DNA from: Kitagawia praeruptora
Lineage: Eukaryota; Streptophyta; Magnoliopsida; Apiales; Apiaceae
Direction of reading: 5' to 3'
Assembly (NCBI GenBank): GCA_037693485.1
Contig: CM075346.1
Coordinates: forward strand, 59,639,001-59,703,000
DNA length: 64,000 nt
Position numbers and translations under genes: made by a program
Shown: in pieces, positions 10,591 to 21,000 of the stretch
Numbering within the stretch: position 1 is the stretch's first letter
Layout of the letters: each line of letters starts with the position of its first letter
Notes under the pieces: model-generated
Told to the model about the DNA's origin: nothing
Seen by the model: the letters and a program-made list of their open reading frames with translations, nothing else
The model's database searches: none

Positions 10591-11087
10591 TGTTAGATAT
10601 TGATTCAAGAGATGATCAGGATCTGGGCATTACTGATCAGATACTGATGCTGACGTCATCAGGAATGCACTGTCAGTATTGGACTATCAGGATTAGAAGC
10701 TGGTCAGTATTTGATGAAGATTCTCATCAGACCAGAGATCAAGGAAGATTGATATGTCGGTTCCTAATTTGTACGAAGGCAGCTATCATACAAGATATGC
10801 ATTCAGAGATATATGTAATTGATTTAGAATATCTTGTAATTGATAGTGCAACTGTGTACATTATATAAACACAGTTTAGGTTTTACATTTTGTAAGAACT
10901 TACACGAGTTATATTGTAACCTAGCAGCTCTTAAGAACATAAGAATTTCTTAAGAGAGTTTTGTAACAGTTTTATATCAGAGTTAATAAAGCTGTTATTG
11001 ATTCATACTTGTGTTATTTGTTTTAAGTCGAAAATCTTATACAATTGTATTCAACCCCCTTCTACAATTGTTATTTACTGGGCAACA
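10591..11087 (+). repeat. Element B 5' LTR (497 bp)
   Basis: It starts TGTTAGATATTGATTC and ends ACTGGGCAACA. U3 is dense in TACTGAT, ATCAG and TCAGTAT words. A TATA box TATATAAA is at 10862-10869 and AATAAA at 10985-10990, so transcription probably starts near 10890-10900. It matches the 3' LTR at 496 of 497 positions. Confidence 0.97.
10862..10869 (+). promoter_or_regulatory. TATA box of element B LTR promoter
   Basis: TATATAAA in the middle of the LTR, duplicated at 23446-23453 in the 3' copy. Its position fits the U3/R boundary. Confidence 0.7.
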
Positions 11088-11089
11088 AT

Positions 11090-11102
11090 TGGTATCAGAG
11101 CT
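11090..11102 (+). other. Element B primer-binding site (initiator tRNA-Met)
   Basis: TGGTATCAGAGCT lies two bases after the 5' LTR. It matches the complement of the 3' end of plant initiator tRNA-Met, the usual primer of copia elements. Confidence 0.92.
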
Positions 11103-11136
11103 AAACTGATTAATTTTAATCAGTAACGATCTTAAG

Positions 11137-13452
11137 ATGTCGACAAGCAAGTATGAAAGCATTAAAATTCCAATTCTCAAGAGAACCGAGTATCCAACCT
11201 GGAAAGTGAAAATGTTGATGTATCTAGAAGCAACTGATCCTGACTATCTTGACAGGATCAATGATGGACCATTTCTTCCAACAAAACTAGTTGCAAGAAC
11301 AGAGACTGTTGCTGAACACTATGTCATTAAGGCAAAGAATGAATGGACGACAGAAGAAAAGGTTCAAGTACTCAAAGATGCAAAGGTAAAGAATATTTTG
11401 CATAACAGTCTTGATAATGTCATGTCTAACAGGGTAATAGCATGCAAGACTGCGAAGGAAATTTGGGATACTTTGGAAACTCAATGTCAAGGTACTGAAT
11501 CTATCAAAAGAAACAGAAGAGCTCTGTTAATTCAGGAGTATGAGCAATTCGATGCTAAATCTGATGAAAGCCTTACTGATATGTACGATAGATTCTTGAC
11601 TTTACTGAACAATCTATCACTGGTTGGCAAAGAATATGATCCAGAGGATTCGAATACCAAGTTTCTCAGAGCTTTAACTGAAGAGTGGGATACTCAAGCT
11701 TCAATCATAAGGCATCAATATGATTTGAAGATGTTGTCTCTTGATGAAGTCTATGGGATGCTAAGAACTCATGATCTTGAGGTTCAACAGAGGAAGAACA
11801 AGAAAAATGTCAAAGCAAAATCTGTTGCTTTGAATGTTGAATCAAAATCAAAGGGAAAAGCTGAGGAGGTTTATAACCGAAAGAGTAGAGTGGAAGAGTC
11901 AATTCCTGATGACTCATCATCAGATACTGATACTGAGTCTGATCCTGATACTGATGATGACTCTACTGATTCTGATATGATGGAAATGGTTGCTATGATA
12001 GTCAAGGGCTTCAAAAAGATGAAGTTCAGAAAGGCTAGGAAGCAAGGAAAATTCCAGAAGAAAACCTTCAATGCTGACAAAGACAGGTACAAGAAGAAAG
12101 AAGGCAAAAGCAGCAAGTTTGACAAGTCAAAAATCAGATGCTATAACTGTGATGGGATGGGTCATTTTGCAACTGAGTGCAAGAAGACCAAAACCAAAGC
12201 TCTCATTTGTTCAAGCAAGGATTGGATGGACTCATCATCTGACTCTGAAGAGGAGAAAGTGAATTATGCTTTGATGGCTAAAACTGATGAGACTTCTGCT
12301 GGTGAAACCAAGGTATCTGAAGTTTTATTTGATTTTGATACTAATAATGTTTCTGAGCTAAGATCTTTCTTAAAATCTCTGCATATTAGTTTTAGGAGTC
12401 AATCTCTTGAAAATACAAGAATAAAATCTGAAATGGCAGAGGTTGTTAAGAGAAATGATCATCTAGAAGCTGAGTTAATTTTCTTGCATGAAGTTCAAGC
12501 AGAATGTGATAATGCTAAACACATGAAACTTGAAATTGAGTTTAAATGTAATGAACTTGAAAGGCAACTTAAAGATGCTAATGAAAAACTCAGAACCTGG
12601 ACACATTCTGGTACAAAAACTCATGAAATCATTTCTGATAAAAACTGGAAAGAGTGTCTAGGGTATAAACCAGAAAATGAGAAAAAGGACAAAGGAAAGG
12701 TTGTTTCAACTAACCCTGGAAGAGTTATAGTTAATAACTCAACAAATCCAAAAACCTACAGATATGTTACAGACAGTACCAAAACCAAACTAAAACCAGT
12801 TAATTATGTGTATCCAGAAATTCCCAAATCTACTTCAGAAGAGGGATCTACTTCTACACATCATTCTGAGTCTAGAACTGTCAAAAACAAAAATGTAGGT
12901 CTTTTGTCCAAGAAGCAATTAAGGGACAGAATCTGTGAGGTAACAGATAGGAAGAGAGTTCCAACTGTCAAAAGGAACAGGAATGGTAAAGTTGGAATAA
13001 ACAAGGAGAATAATTATAAGTATATTCCGAATGCACCAAGAAAAGTATGTTTTAACTGTGGTAATTCTAATCATCTTGCTATTGATTGCAGGAGGAGTAA
13101 AAAGAAGCCAACTGTAGTTCCTAAGTCTGACATTAGGAATAAATCAGTATTCTATAAACCACAGAATCCTTGTTTCCATTGTGGCAGTAAATGGCATTCT
13201 ATCTATACATGTGAAGAATACCATAATTTGTACTATAATTATTATGAGCCTTTGCCAAAGTTCAATAAAAGTGCAAATTTTGAAAAAACAAAGAACTTGA
13301 ATTCTAATCATGCATCTGTCAAGATAAAGACTAATTCTGATGGATTTAATTCTGATAAAAATATCTTTACAAGAAAATCTTCTACCGATAAAGATGTTGA
13401 ATTGCATGAAAAGAGAACCCAACAAGTGTGGGTTCTTAAAAATTCTAACTGA
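11137..13452 (+). CDS. gag: Element B Gag, intact, with three zinc knuckles
   Basis: This 771-residue structural protein forms the cytoplasmic particle and binds RNA. ATG 11137 is the first start after the primer-binding site. Residues 1-220 are the copia gag polypeptide domain (UBN2 type) with WKVKMLMYLEATDPDYLD. An acidic SDTDTESDPDTDDDST linker follows. The first CCHC knuckle is CYNCDGMGHFATEC (about residue 335). A charged coiled-coil region follows (about 420-500), then two further knuckles, CFNCGNSNHLAIDC and CFHCGSKWHSIYTC (about 645-700). It ends at TGA 13450-13452, and pol follows in a different frame 17 nt later. The AAG|GTATCT donor at 12312/12313 would divide the protein after the first knuckle, so knuckles two and three would be present only in the unspliced product. 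Confidence 0.93.
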   Translation: MSTSKYESIKIPILKRTEYPTWKVKMLMYLEATDPDYLDRINDGPFLPTKLVARTETVAEHYVIKAKNEWTTEEKVQVLKDAKVKNILHNSLDNVMSNRVIACKTAKEIWDTLETQCQGTESIKRNRRALLIQEYEQFDAKSDESLTDMYDRFLTLLNNLSLVGKEYDPEDSNTKFLRALTEEWDTQASIIRHQYDLKMLSLDEVYGMLRTHDLEVQQRKNKKNVKAKSVALNVESKSKGKAEEVYNRKSRVEESIPDDSSSDTDTESDPDTDDDSTDSDMMEMVAMIVKGFKKMKFRKARKQGKFQKKTFNADKDRYKKKEGKSSKFDKSKIRCYNCDGMGHFATECKKTKTKALICSSKDWMDSSSDSEEEKVNYALMAKTDETSAGETKVSEVLFDFDTNNVSELRSFLKSLHISFRSQSLENTRIKSEMAEVVKRNDHLEAELIFLHEVQAECDNAKHMKLEIEFKCNELERQLKDANEKLRTWTHSGTKTHEIISDKNWKECLGYKPENEKKDKGKVVSTNPGRVIVNNSTNPKTYRYVTDSTKTKLKPVNYVYPEIPKSTSEEGSTSTHHSESRTVKNKNVGLLSKKQLRDRICEVTDRKRVPTVKRNRNGKVGINKENNYKYIPNAPRKVCFNCGNSNHLAIDCRRSKKKPTVVPKSDIRNKSVFYKPQNPCFHCGSKWHSIYTCEEYHNLYYNYYEPLPKFNKSANFEKTKNLNSNHASVKIKTNSDGFNSDKNIFTRKSSTDKDVELHEKRTQQVWVLKNSN

Positions 13453-13475
13453 GTTCTTTGTGATTCTGATTGCAG
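12313..13475 (+). other. Element B putative gag-pol intron
   Basis: Donor AAG|GTATCT lies between gag codons. The branch-point-like CTAAC (13445-13449) lies 27 nt before the acceptor TTGCAG|GG (13475/13476), with the T-rich GTTCTTTGTGATTCTGATTG between them. Removal of 1163 nt changes frame 1 to frame 0 and joins AAG to GGT of pol in frame. The gag stop sits inside the intron. This is inferred from conservation with A and H. Confidence 0.6.
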
Positions 13476-16400
13476 GGTAAAAAGAAAAATGTGTTAGTCA
13501 TGGATAGTGGATGTTCTGTGCACATGACTGGAGACAAAACCTTGCTATCAGAATTTGAGGAAAAGGCTGGCCCAACTGTGTCTTATGGGGATGGCAACAT
13601 TGGACAAACTTTGGGATATGGCAGCATTGTAATTGGAAATGTCATCATTGAGAAAGTAGCTCTGGTGAAAGGACTAAAGCACAATCTGTTAAGTGTTAGT
13701 CAGATCACAGACAGAGGTTATCGTGTCAACTTTAATGATACTCATTTTGAAGTAATCAGCAAATCTACAGGAAAGATTGAATTAACAGGTCAAAGACATG
13801 GTAACATTTATGAAGCCAACATTCACACTAATACTGAAAATCCAACTACATGCCTCATCAGTAAAGCATCTGTAGATGAAAGTTGGAATTGGCACAAGAA
13901 GCTTTCTCATCTCAACTTCAACAATATAAATGAGTTGGTTAAGAAAGACTTGGTAAGAGGATTACCAAAGGCTCTATATACTCCTGATGGACTCTGTGAT
14001 GCTTGTCAGAAGGCTAAACAGAGAAGGACATCATTCAAGAGCAAATCTGAATCCTCAATTGATGAACCATATCACATGCTACACCTCGACTTGTTTGGAC
14101 CAGTGAATATTATGTCCATCAGTAAGAAAAGGTATACTCTAGTCATTGTTGATGAATATACTAGATTTACCTGGGTTTATTTTCTTCACAGAAAAGATGA
14201 AACTGCTGAAATACTGCTGGACCATGTTAGACTTATTGAAACTGGTACGGAATACAAAGTCAAGATTCTGAGAAGTGATAATGGGACTGAATTCAAGAAT
14301 TCAGCAATGGAAGAGTTCTGCAAATACAAAGGAATAGTTCAACAATTCTCTGCTCCTGGCACTCCTCAGCAAAATGGAGTAGTTGAAAGAAAGAACAGAA
14401 CTCTTATTGAAGCTGGTAGAACTATGTTGGAAGAAGCTAAACTACCTACATATTTCTGGGCAGAAGCAGTCAACACAGCTTGTTACACTCAAAATATAAC
14501 ACTAATCAACAGACATGGTGTAACTCCTTATCAGATGATTAAGGAAAAGAAGCCAAGTTTGAAGCATCTACATGTGTTTGGCTGCAAGTGCTTTGTTCTA
14601 AGACCTCATCCAGAACAGCTAGGAAAATTTGAGACAAAAGCTGATGAGGCCATCTTTATTGGCTATCCAACAACAAGAGCCTTTAAAGTCTATAATCTAA
14701 GAACGAAGACAGTCATGGAGTCTATTAATGTATCTTTTGATGATAGAAAGTTAACAGGAATACAAGAAGACTCTCATGACAGTTTGACATTTGCAAATGA
14801 AGCTACCAACAATCCTGATGAAGTCACGGCAGATACTGATATTCTGTCAGATCCTGACGATCGATCAATTCCTGATCAAACACCTGTTACTGATGATGAC
14901 TCAAATAATGCAAATGTTGAGGGGGAGCAAGAGCGAGACATCACTAGTGATGATTCAACTCAAACATCAAGTAGAGATTCATCGGAAACAGACTCAAGTG
15001 ACAATCAAGATAGTACATCAGAAGAAGACAGCACTATCTCAGGGGGAGCTTCTAGCAACTCTAGTTCTTTTGAAGAAAACACCAATCCAGGGGGAGCATC
15101 CAGTTCAAGAAATGACTTACCATCAGCAAGGAAATGGACAAAAAGTCACACTCCTGACTTAATCATTGGGAATCCTGAAGCAGGTGTTAAGACAAGAAGT
15201 GCAACTCAAAATGAATGTTTATATAATAACTTTCTGTCAAAGGAGGAGCCCAAGAAAGTTGAAGATGCACTTAAGGATGCTGATTGGGTGACAGCTATGC
15301 AAGAAGAACTGAATGAGTTTGAAAGAAATGAAGTCTGGAAACTTGTACCAAGACCCAAAGGAAGGTCTATTGTAGGTACAAAGTGGGTATTCAGAAATAA
15401 GACTGATTCAGATGGCACAATTGTGAGAAATAAAGCAAGACTAGTAGCAAAGGGGTATTCTCAACAGGAAGGAATAGATTATGATTAGACTTTTGCTCAT
15501 GTTGCAAGACTGGAGGCCATCAGAATTTTTCTGGCATATGCAGCCCACAAGAAATTCAAAGTATTCCAGATGGATGTAAAAAGTGCTTTTCTCAATGGAG
15601 AACTGGAAGAGGAGGTATATGTTGAACAACCTCCTGGATTTATTGATCCCAAACATCCAGATCATGTCTATAGACTGGATAAAGCACTTTATGGACTAAA
15701 GCAAGCTCCAAGAGCCTGGTATGAAACCTTAGCTCAATTCTTACTGGAAAGTGGATTCAACAGAGGTACAATTGATAAAACCTTATTTTACTTGAATCAT
15801 GGTAAGGATTTGCTGTTAGTTCAAATATATGTTGATGATATCATTTTTGGGTCAACTAATACTAAATTGTGTGAGAAGTTTTCAAAGCTAATGCAGTCGA
15901 GATATCAAATGAGCATGATGGGTGAAATGAGCTATTTCTTAGGTCTTCAAGTTAAACAGACTGATGAAGGGATTTTTATCAATCAGTCAAAATATACAAA
16001 GAATTTACTAAAAAGGTTTAACATGCAAGACAGCTCTACAGCTTCCACTCCTATAGCTACAGCTACAAAGCTTGATCCTGATCAAGGAACTGAAGTAGAT
16101 GTAACCAACTATAGAGGGATGATTGGCTCACTCTTATATCTAACTGCTAGCAGACCTGATATCATGTATGCAACCTGTCTATGTGCAAGATTTCAAGCAA
16201 ATCCTAGAGAACCGCATCTCATTGCAGTAAAAAGGATTTTCAGATATCTAAAGGGTACAGCTTCTCTTGGCCTTTGGTATGCCAGAGAATCAGACTTTAG
16301 TTTATGTGGCTATTCAGATGCTGATTTTGCTGGATGCAAAATAGACAGGAAAAGTACTTCAGGCAGTTGTCAGTTTCTTGGAGGAAGACTAGTTTCGTGG

Positions 16401-16774
16401 TTCAGTAAGAAGCAAAAGTCTATCTCTACATCAACTGCAGAAGCTGAGTACATTGCTGCTGGAAGCTGTTGTGCTCAGATCATTGGATGAGAAATCAGCT
16501 AATGGACTATGGTTTGTCATTTTCAAAAATACCTATTTATTGTGATAACCAAAGTGCTATTGCTATGACAGGAAATCCAGTTCAACATTCTCTTACAAAG
16601 CACATCAGCATCAGGTATCACTTCATAAGAGAACAAGTACTGGAAGGAACAATTGAACTTCATTTTGTTCCTACTGATCAACAGTTAGCTGATATATTCA
16701 CCAAGCCACTTCCTGAGGCTACTTTTACAAAGTTGGTGAATGAACTTGGAATGGTAAACTATGGCAGTTTCTGA
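13470..16774 (+). pseudogene. pol: Element B pol, one nonsense codon and one frameshift
   Basis: Copia Pol aligned along its length with that of A. It has protease DSGCSVHMTG, integrase core (LDLFGP, RSDNGTEF, VVERKNR), an acidic linker, reverse transcriptase with YVDD and RNase H with YSDADFAG. TAG at 15486-15488 replaces the Glu codon found in A (GIDYD then stop), at the start of reverse transcriptase. The same frame then continues to about 16480, where one base is missing relative to A (around CAGATCATTGGATGAG). The last 96 codons are in another frame, ending at TGA 16772-16774. The LTRs differ at only one site, so these lesions are either very recent, were copied from a defective parent and mobilised in trans, or are assembly errors. 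Confidence 0.9.
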
Positions 16775-17116
16775 GAAAAAGAAGTCATCAGATACTGACG
16801 ACCTGCAAATACTGATGGAAAGTCAATCCTGACAGTGGTCAACGTCGAATCCTGATGCAACGATTCGATAATCAGTACTTTGTCAGAGTCTAACTATCTT
16901 CATTTTATCTCAATTTCCTGATTCAAGTTATGTTTAATGTTATTGAATTCCTGATAATGTGATTACTTTAATTAGTCCTCATATTTAAATGTTAGATAAC
17001 ATGTTCAAGCAGGAAAAACATTGAATAGAATAGAATAAACAAAATTTTTCATTGATAATAAGAAAGAGTTTACATTCAAAGATTACATCTTTTGTGTTCT
17101 CTATCTACTAATCTAT
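16775..17116 (+). other. Element B spacer after pol
   Basis: Non-coding, rich in ACTGAT, TCCTGAT and ATCAG words. Read on the minus strand it would be the 3' untranslated region of the antisense ORF that ends at 17117. Confidence 0.5.
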
Positions 17117-17492
17117 TCAACAGGAAATAAGAGACCAATCCACTCCATTGTTAATAGCCATCCCAGATCCCATCTTTGCCACTTTGTTTGGGTGGAAGTT
17201 GACAGGGATAAGGTTATTTTTGCTGACATATTCATTAACAATGGTTGATGGAGTTGGATGAGGATGCCTTAGATGAAAGCCATGCGAATGCTGTTTGGAG
17301 GGCAGCATCAATGTCGATCACTTTTGCAGGTTTTTCCTTCTCGATTTCTTCGAGACCTGCATCCATCTGCAACCAGAGAGTCTCCAGTTGTCTTTCCCAG
17401 TCGAAAGCATCAAACTCTTCACGAGTATAACTAAATATATCTCTTTTCTCTAAGAGATGGAGGTTTTTCTCAATGATGGTAAGGTTTGACAT
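17117..17492 (-). pseudogene. Antisense accessory ORF in element B, probable frameshift
   Basis: Function unrecognised. On the minus strand ATG 17492 starts 85 codons (to 17235) of acidic, helix-prone protein containing YTREEFDAFDWERQLETLW and GLEEIEKEKPAKVIDIDAAL. Near 17290 a second frame takes over and gives protein-like sequence (TPSTIVNEYVSKNNLIPVNF, then MAINNGVDWSLISC) to a stop at 17117. A single indel joining the two would give roughly 125 residues. A TATA-like CTATTTAATC lies on the minus strand at 17581-17590, about 90 nt before the ATG. It occupies the pol to third-ORF interval. Element C has a sense-strand ORF of similar size and acidity in the matching interval. Whether it is expressed is unknown. 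Confidence 0.45.
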
Positions 17493-18015
17493 TGCTAAAA
17501 CTTTTGATGAGAAGGATTTTTCTGATTTTTCTTAACAGGAGAGAATGAAGCGTTAAAGAAGTAAGTGGACAAGTCTCTAAGATTAAATAGAGAAGGGTGG
17601 AACGAGAATATGAAACGATTCATATTACTGGTGCAAGTACCAGGTATTATTCAATTGTGATGTTTTAAATTTCTTTATTTAAAACAAAATTACCATGTTT
17701 TATTTTGGTCACAATTTTATTTTCCGAATAATATGTAGCGCGTGTGCACACTCGATGCTTACACACAGTTATATATGTAAGTCACGACGCGTGTAATCCT
17801 CACCACTCTCTCACATAATTTGGTCCATTACTTTAGCCTAAACGAATGATTTACTGACACCTGTTTTTGAGAAGTTACAAGTATTGTCCAAAATCAATTA
17901 AGTTTACTAATTGATTTAGTTTTCTCAAACTATCAGTAAAGCATCGTCTCTCTTTGTCTCTACACTATCAAACCCTAATTTCAAAATTAACACATCTTTT
18001 GTGTTTGAAATTGCA
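17493..18015 (+). other. Element B leader and possible divergent promoter region
   Basis: AT-rich non-coding interval between the antisense ORF and the third ORF. It contains TTATATATGTAAG near 17769, ACGCGTGT near 17787, and a CT-rich stretch (TCTCTCTTTGTCTCTACAC) just before the ATG at 18016. The content fits a bidirectional promoter but does not prove one. Confidence 0.4.
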
Positions 18016-21000
18016 ATGGAGAACTTATTCATGAACAGTAAGGTGGTAATCAATGGAGTTACGTTTAATACTAATAACTTCACTGCAGTTCTAGATCATC
18101 AGGACTTGCCAAGTGATTTCCACATTATTCAGGACTTTTTGGCCTCAAGCCCAATCAATTATGCTCTAACCCAACCTGCCAAGATATCTTTTAAGTCTGT
18201 TATGCAGGTTTGGAACACAAGTGTTTTTGGGAAAAGTCATCCATCAGAAAATCCTCAGATGAGCTTTGAATATGACAATGTTACATACTATGTGACACCT
18301 GAGATTGTCAATGCAGCCCTACACTTACCATCAATCATTGGTAACCCTGTGTTCAAAGTTACTGATGCAAAACTTCTTGAGTATGTTGTAAGCTTGGGTT
18401 ACAATGGAACACCAAAGAAGTTTGGAGAGCTCTACAGGACAAAGCTCAAGAAGGAATGGAATTTCTTCTTTGACACAATCAGCAGATGTTTCTTGAATAA
18501 AGTGTCAAACTTTGATGCCTTACCCACTGGTTCAGCTAAAATTGGGTACTCTCTAATTCATGATCTCTCATTTGATTATGGTTCCTTTATACTGAAGGCA
18601 TTAAGTGAAAGAAAAGCAGATAAATGTGGTTATGTTTGCTTTCTTAGATTTTTTCAATTAATATTTTCTCACTTATGTCCTCATGCTGTTTTTGAGAATG
18701 ATACAATTTTGCCGATATGTAAAATCTCAGATAACAATATAAAGAATCTAATCAATTCTGATAAGGCAAATAAGTTTGTGGGATCTCCATACATTCCTGA
18801 TGAAGTATGGTCTCTTTTAAGAAAGAGAATGCCTATTCAATATGGCCCAGCAACTGGTGCTATGGAACAGGACCTTACACATCCTATTCCTGACACAAGC
18901 ACACAACCTAAACACTTACCTAAACAGTTAACCACCTCTGATGTCTCACAAAAGGCATCAGTTGTAAAATCAAAGAAATCAGCTAGATCTGATGTGTCTA
19001 AGAGGCAATCAGGGTCAAAGGATTTCTCCACTCCAACTCATTCTCAAATGAAGTCACAAGGGGGTGGACAAAGGGTTGTTGAAACATCTGGTTTGGATAA
19101 AGGAACAGGAATGAAAAGGAAAGTTGTTCGAGGAACTATTTCTGATTCTGATGATGATTCAATGCCTATATCAGTCTTGTTGAAAAAGAAGGAGATTGAT
19201 GTTGTTGATACAAGAGAAGTGGCTGTCTCTGAAAAGCCAAAGAAAAGAAGAAGATTAATCATCAAAGGCAAATTTGTTGATCATACAGAATTTCTGAATC
19301 TTACTGATGATATGGAAGGCAATCCTGATGTTGTTAATCATGATGGATCATCAGTTCCTGACGCAACTGCTAATCCTGACATCTCTACTCCAAATAATTC
19401 ACCTATGAAGACTGTTGAGATTTCTGATTCTCCAGCATCTGCATCTCCAAAGAGAAGAATTATTGAGATGTCCGTTGATGAAGTAAATGCTATTGCTGCT
19501 CAGCTGGGTGTTAAACCTTCACCTCTTGAAGTAAAAACTGCTGAAGCAAATGTTTTTCACAGACATAAGAAACAGAGGACTACAGTGTCATCTCTGAAAG
19601 GATCCAGCCCACAAGAACCTGAACTTCAAAGGAGTTCAGAAGCTATTGCAGATCCAGTCACACAAGAACCACCTACTCAAAGTGTAGGTGCAGACATTTC
19701 TGAAGGAATAGTCCCACAAGAACCATCTTCTCAAAGGGAAGGTGAAGACAAGAATATTCCTGCCCCACAAGAACCATCTTCTCAAAGTGAAGATGCTGGC
19801 AAACTAAGATCAGCAGGGGAGTTTCCTGACAATGCTCAAGGGGCTTCTGAAATTGAAATTGAACTTGCTAGAAGTCTGGCAGAAAAAGCTGCTCATGATT
19901 TGCACATTGCTGAATGTGACAGAGTGATTGCTGACACTGCATTTGAGGGAAGTACACAAGAACCTTTGACTCAAAGTGTTGAAGAAGCTTCAAAACCTCA
20001 GACTACACAAGAACCATCAGTAGCAAATACTGATGCAAGTCATGCTATAGTTGCAGTGGTCAATCCTGATGAAAGTACTACTGATTCACTTATTCCATTG
20101 CTTATTGAGCCAATTTCAGCAAGGCCAATGGATTCGTTAACTACTTCATCAGGTAACATCTCTTTCTCTACTTCATTTACTACTGATAGTATGATTATAG
20201 ATAGACCTGATAAAAGGGATACCTCTATCTGTATGACTTCAGACAACTCTTCTCAGCCACCTCTTATTTCTTCACAATTAATGAGCCAGAACCTTTCTTG
20301 TGAGATTGAGAGTGAACATTTAGAGAAAAAGAAGAGTGATGAGAGGCAGTCTCCTGAACTGGCAAAAGGAGAGGTAGAAAAGAGTGAGAAGTTATTAACT
20401 TCTAGTGAGGTAGAAGTTGCTATTGAAAGCAACTTAGGTAACATTGTGAGAAGTGATGAGATCACTTTAAAAGAAAAGAGAGATTTAGGACATGTTACTA
20501 ATTTGTCTGCAGGTCATCAGGATTCACCAGCTGTATCTACTGGTGTTTTGAAACTGAAGGGTATTATGCTTCCTGATGATGATGTTGAACATAAACTTCC
20601 TGAGGCTGGTGGTGGCTCAGATGATGATGATGATGATGATCATCCTGATCTTGAAACAAGGCAAATGAAGGCAGCTATAAAAGCAAGTCTCCAATCTACT
20701 TATGGGTCTTCAAGTAGATACATGCAGTCAATAACTGAAGAAGAATTCAGAGGGGAGTATACTTCACTTCTTCCATCTGATACTCGAGCTGCAAGGGGAC
20801 ATGAATGGGATACAGAATGGAATAAACCCACTGCTAAGATGAATTTTCAAACTGCTCTGTTTCATTCTGGTCATATTGCTACGCGGATGCCGACACCTGA
20901 ACTTAAGGCTCTTCTCAAAACCAATGCGCTTCTAGCAAAGGGATTGAGGAGTGAGATTGAATCAATGAAGGCTGCAACAGATAAATTTCAAGCGGGTATT

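Noticed and set aside
10590..10868. 92-codon ORF, repeated at 23174-23452
   Set aside because: It lies wholly inside the two LTRs of B and is duplicated only because the LTR is; no protein-like features.
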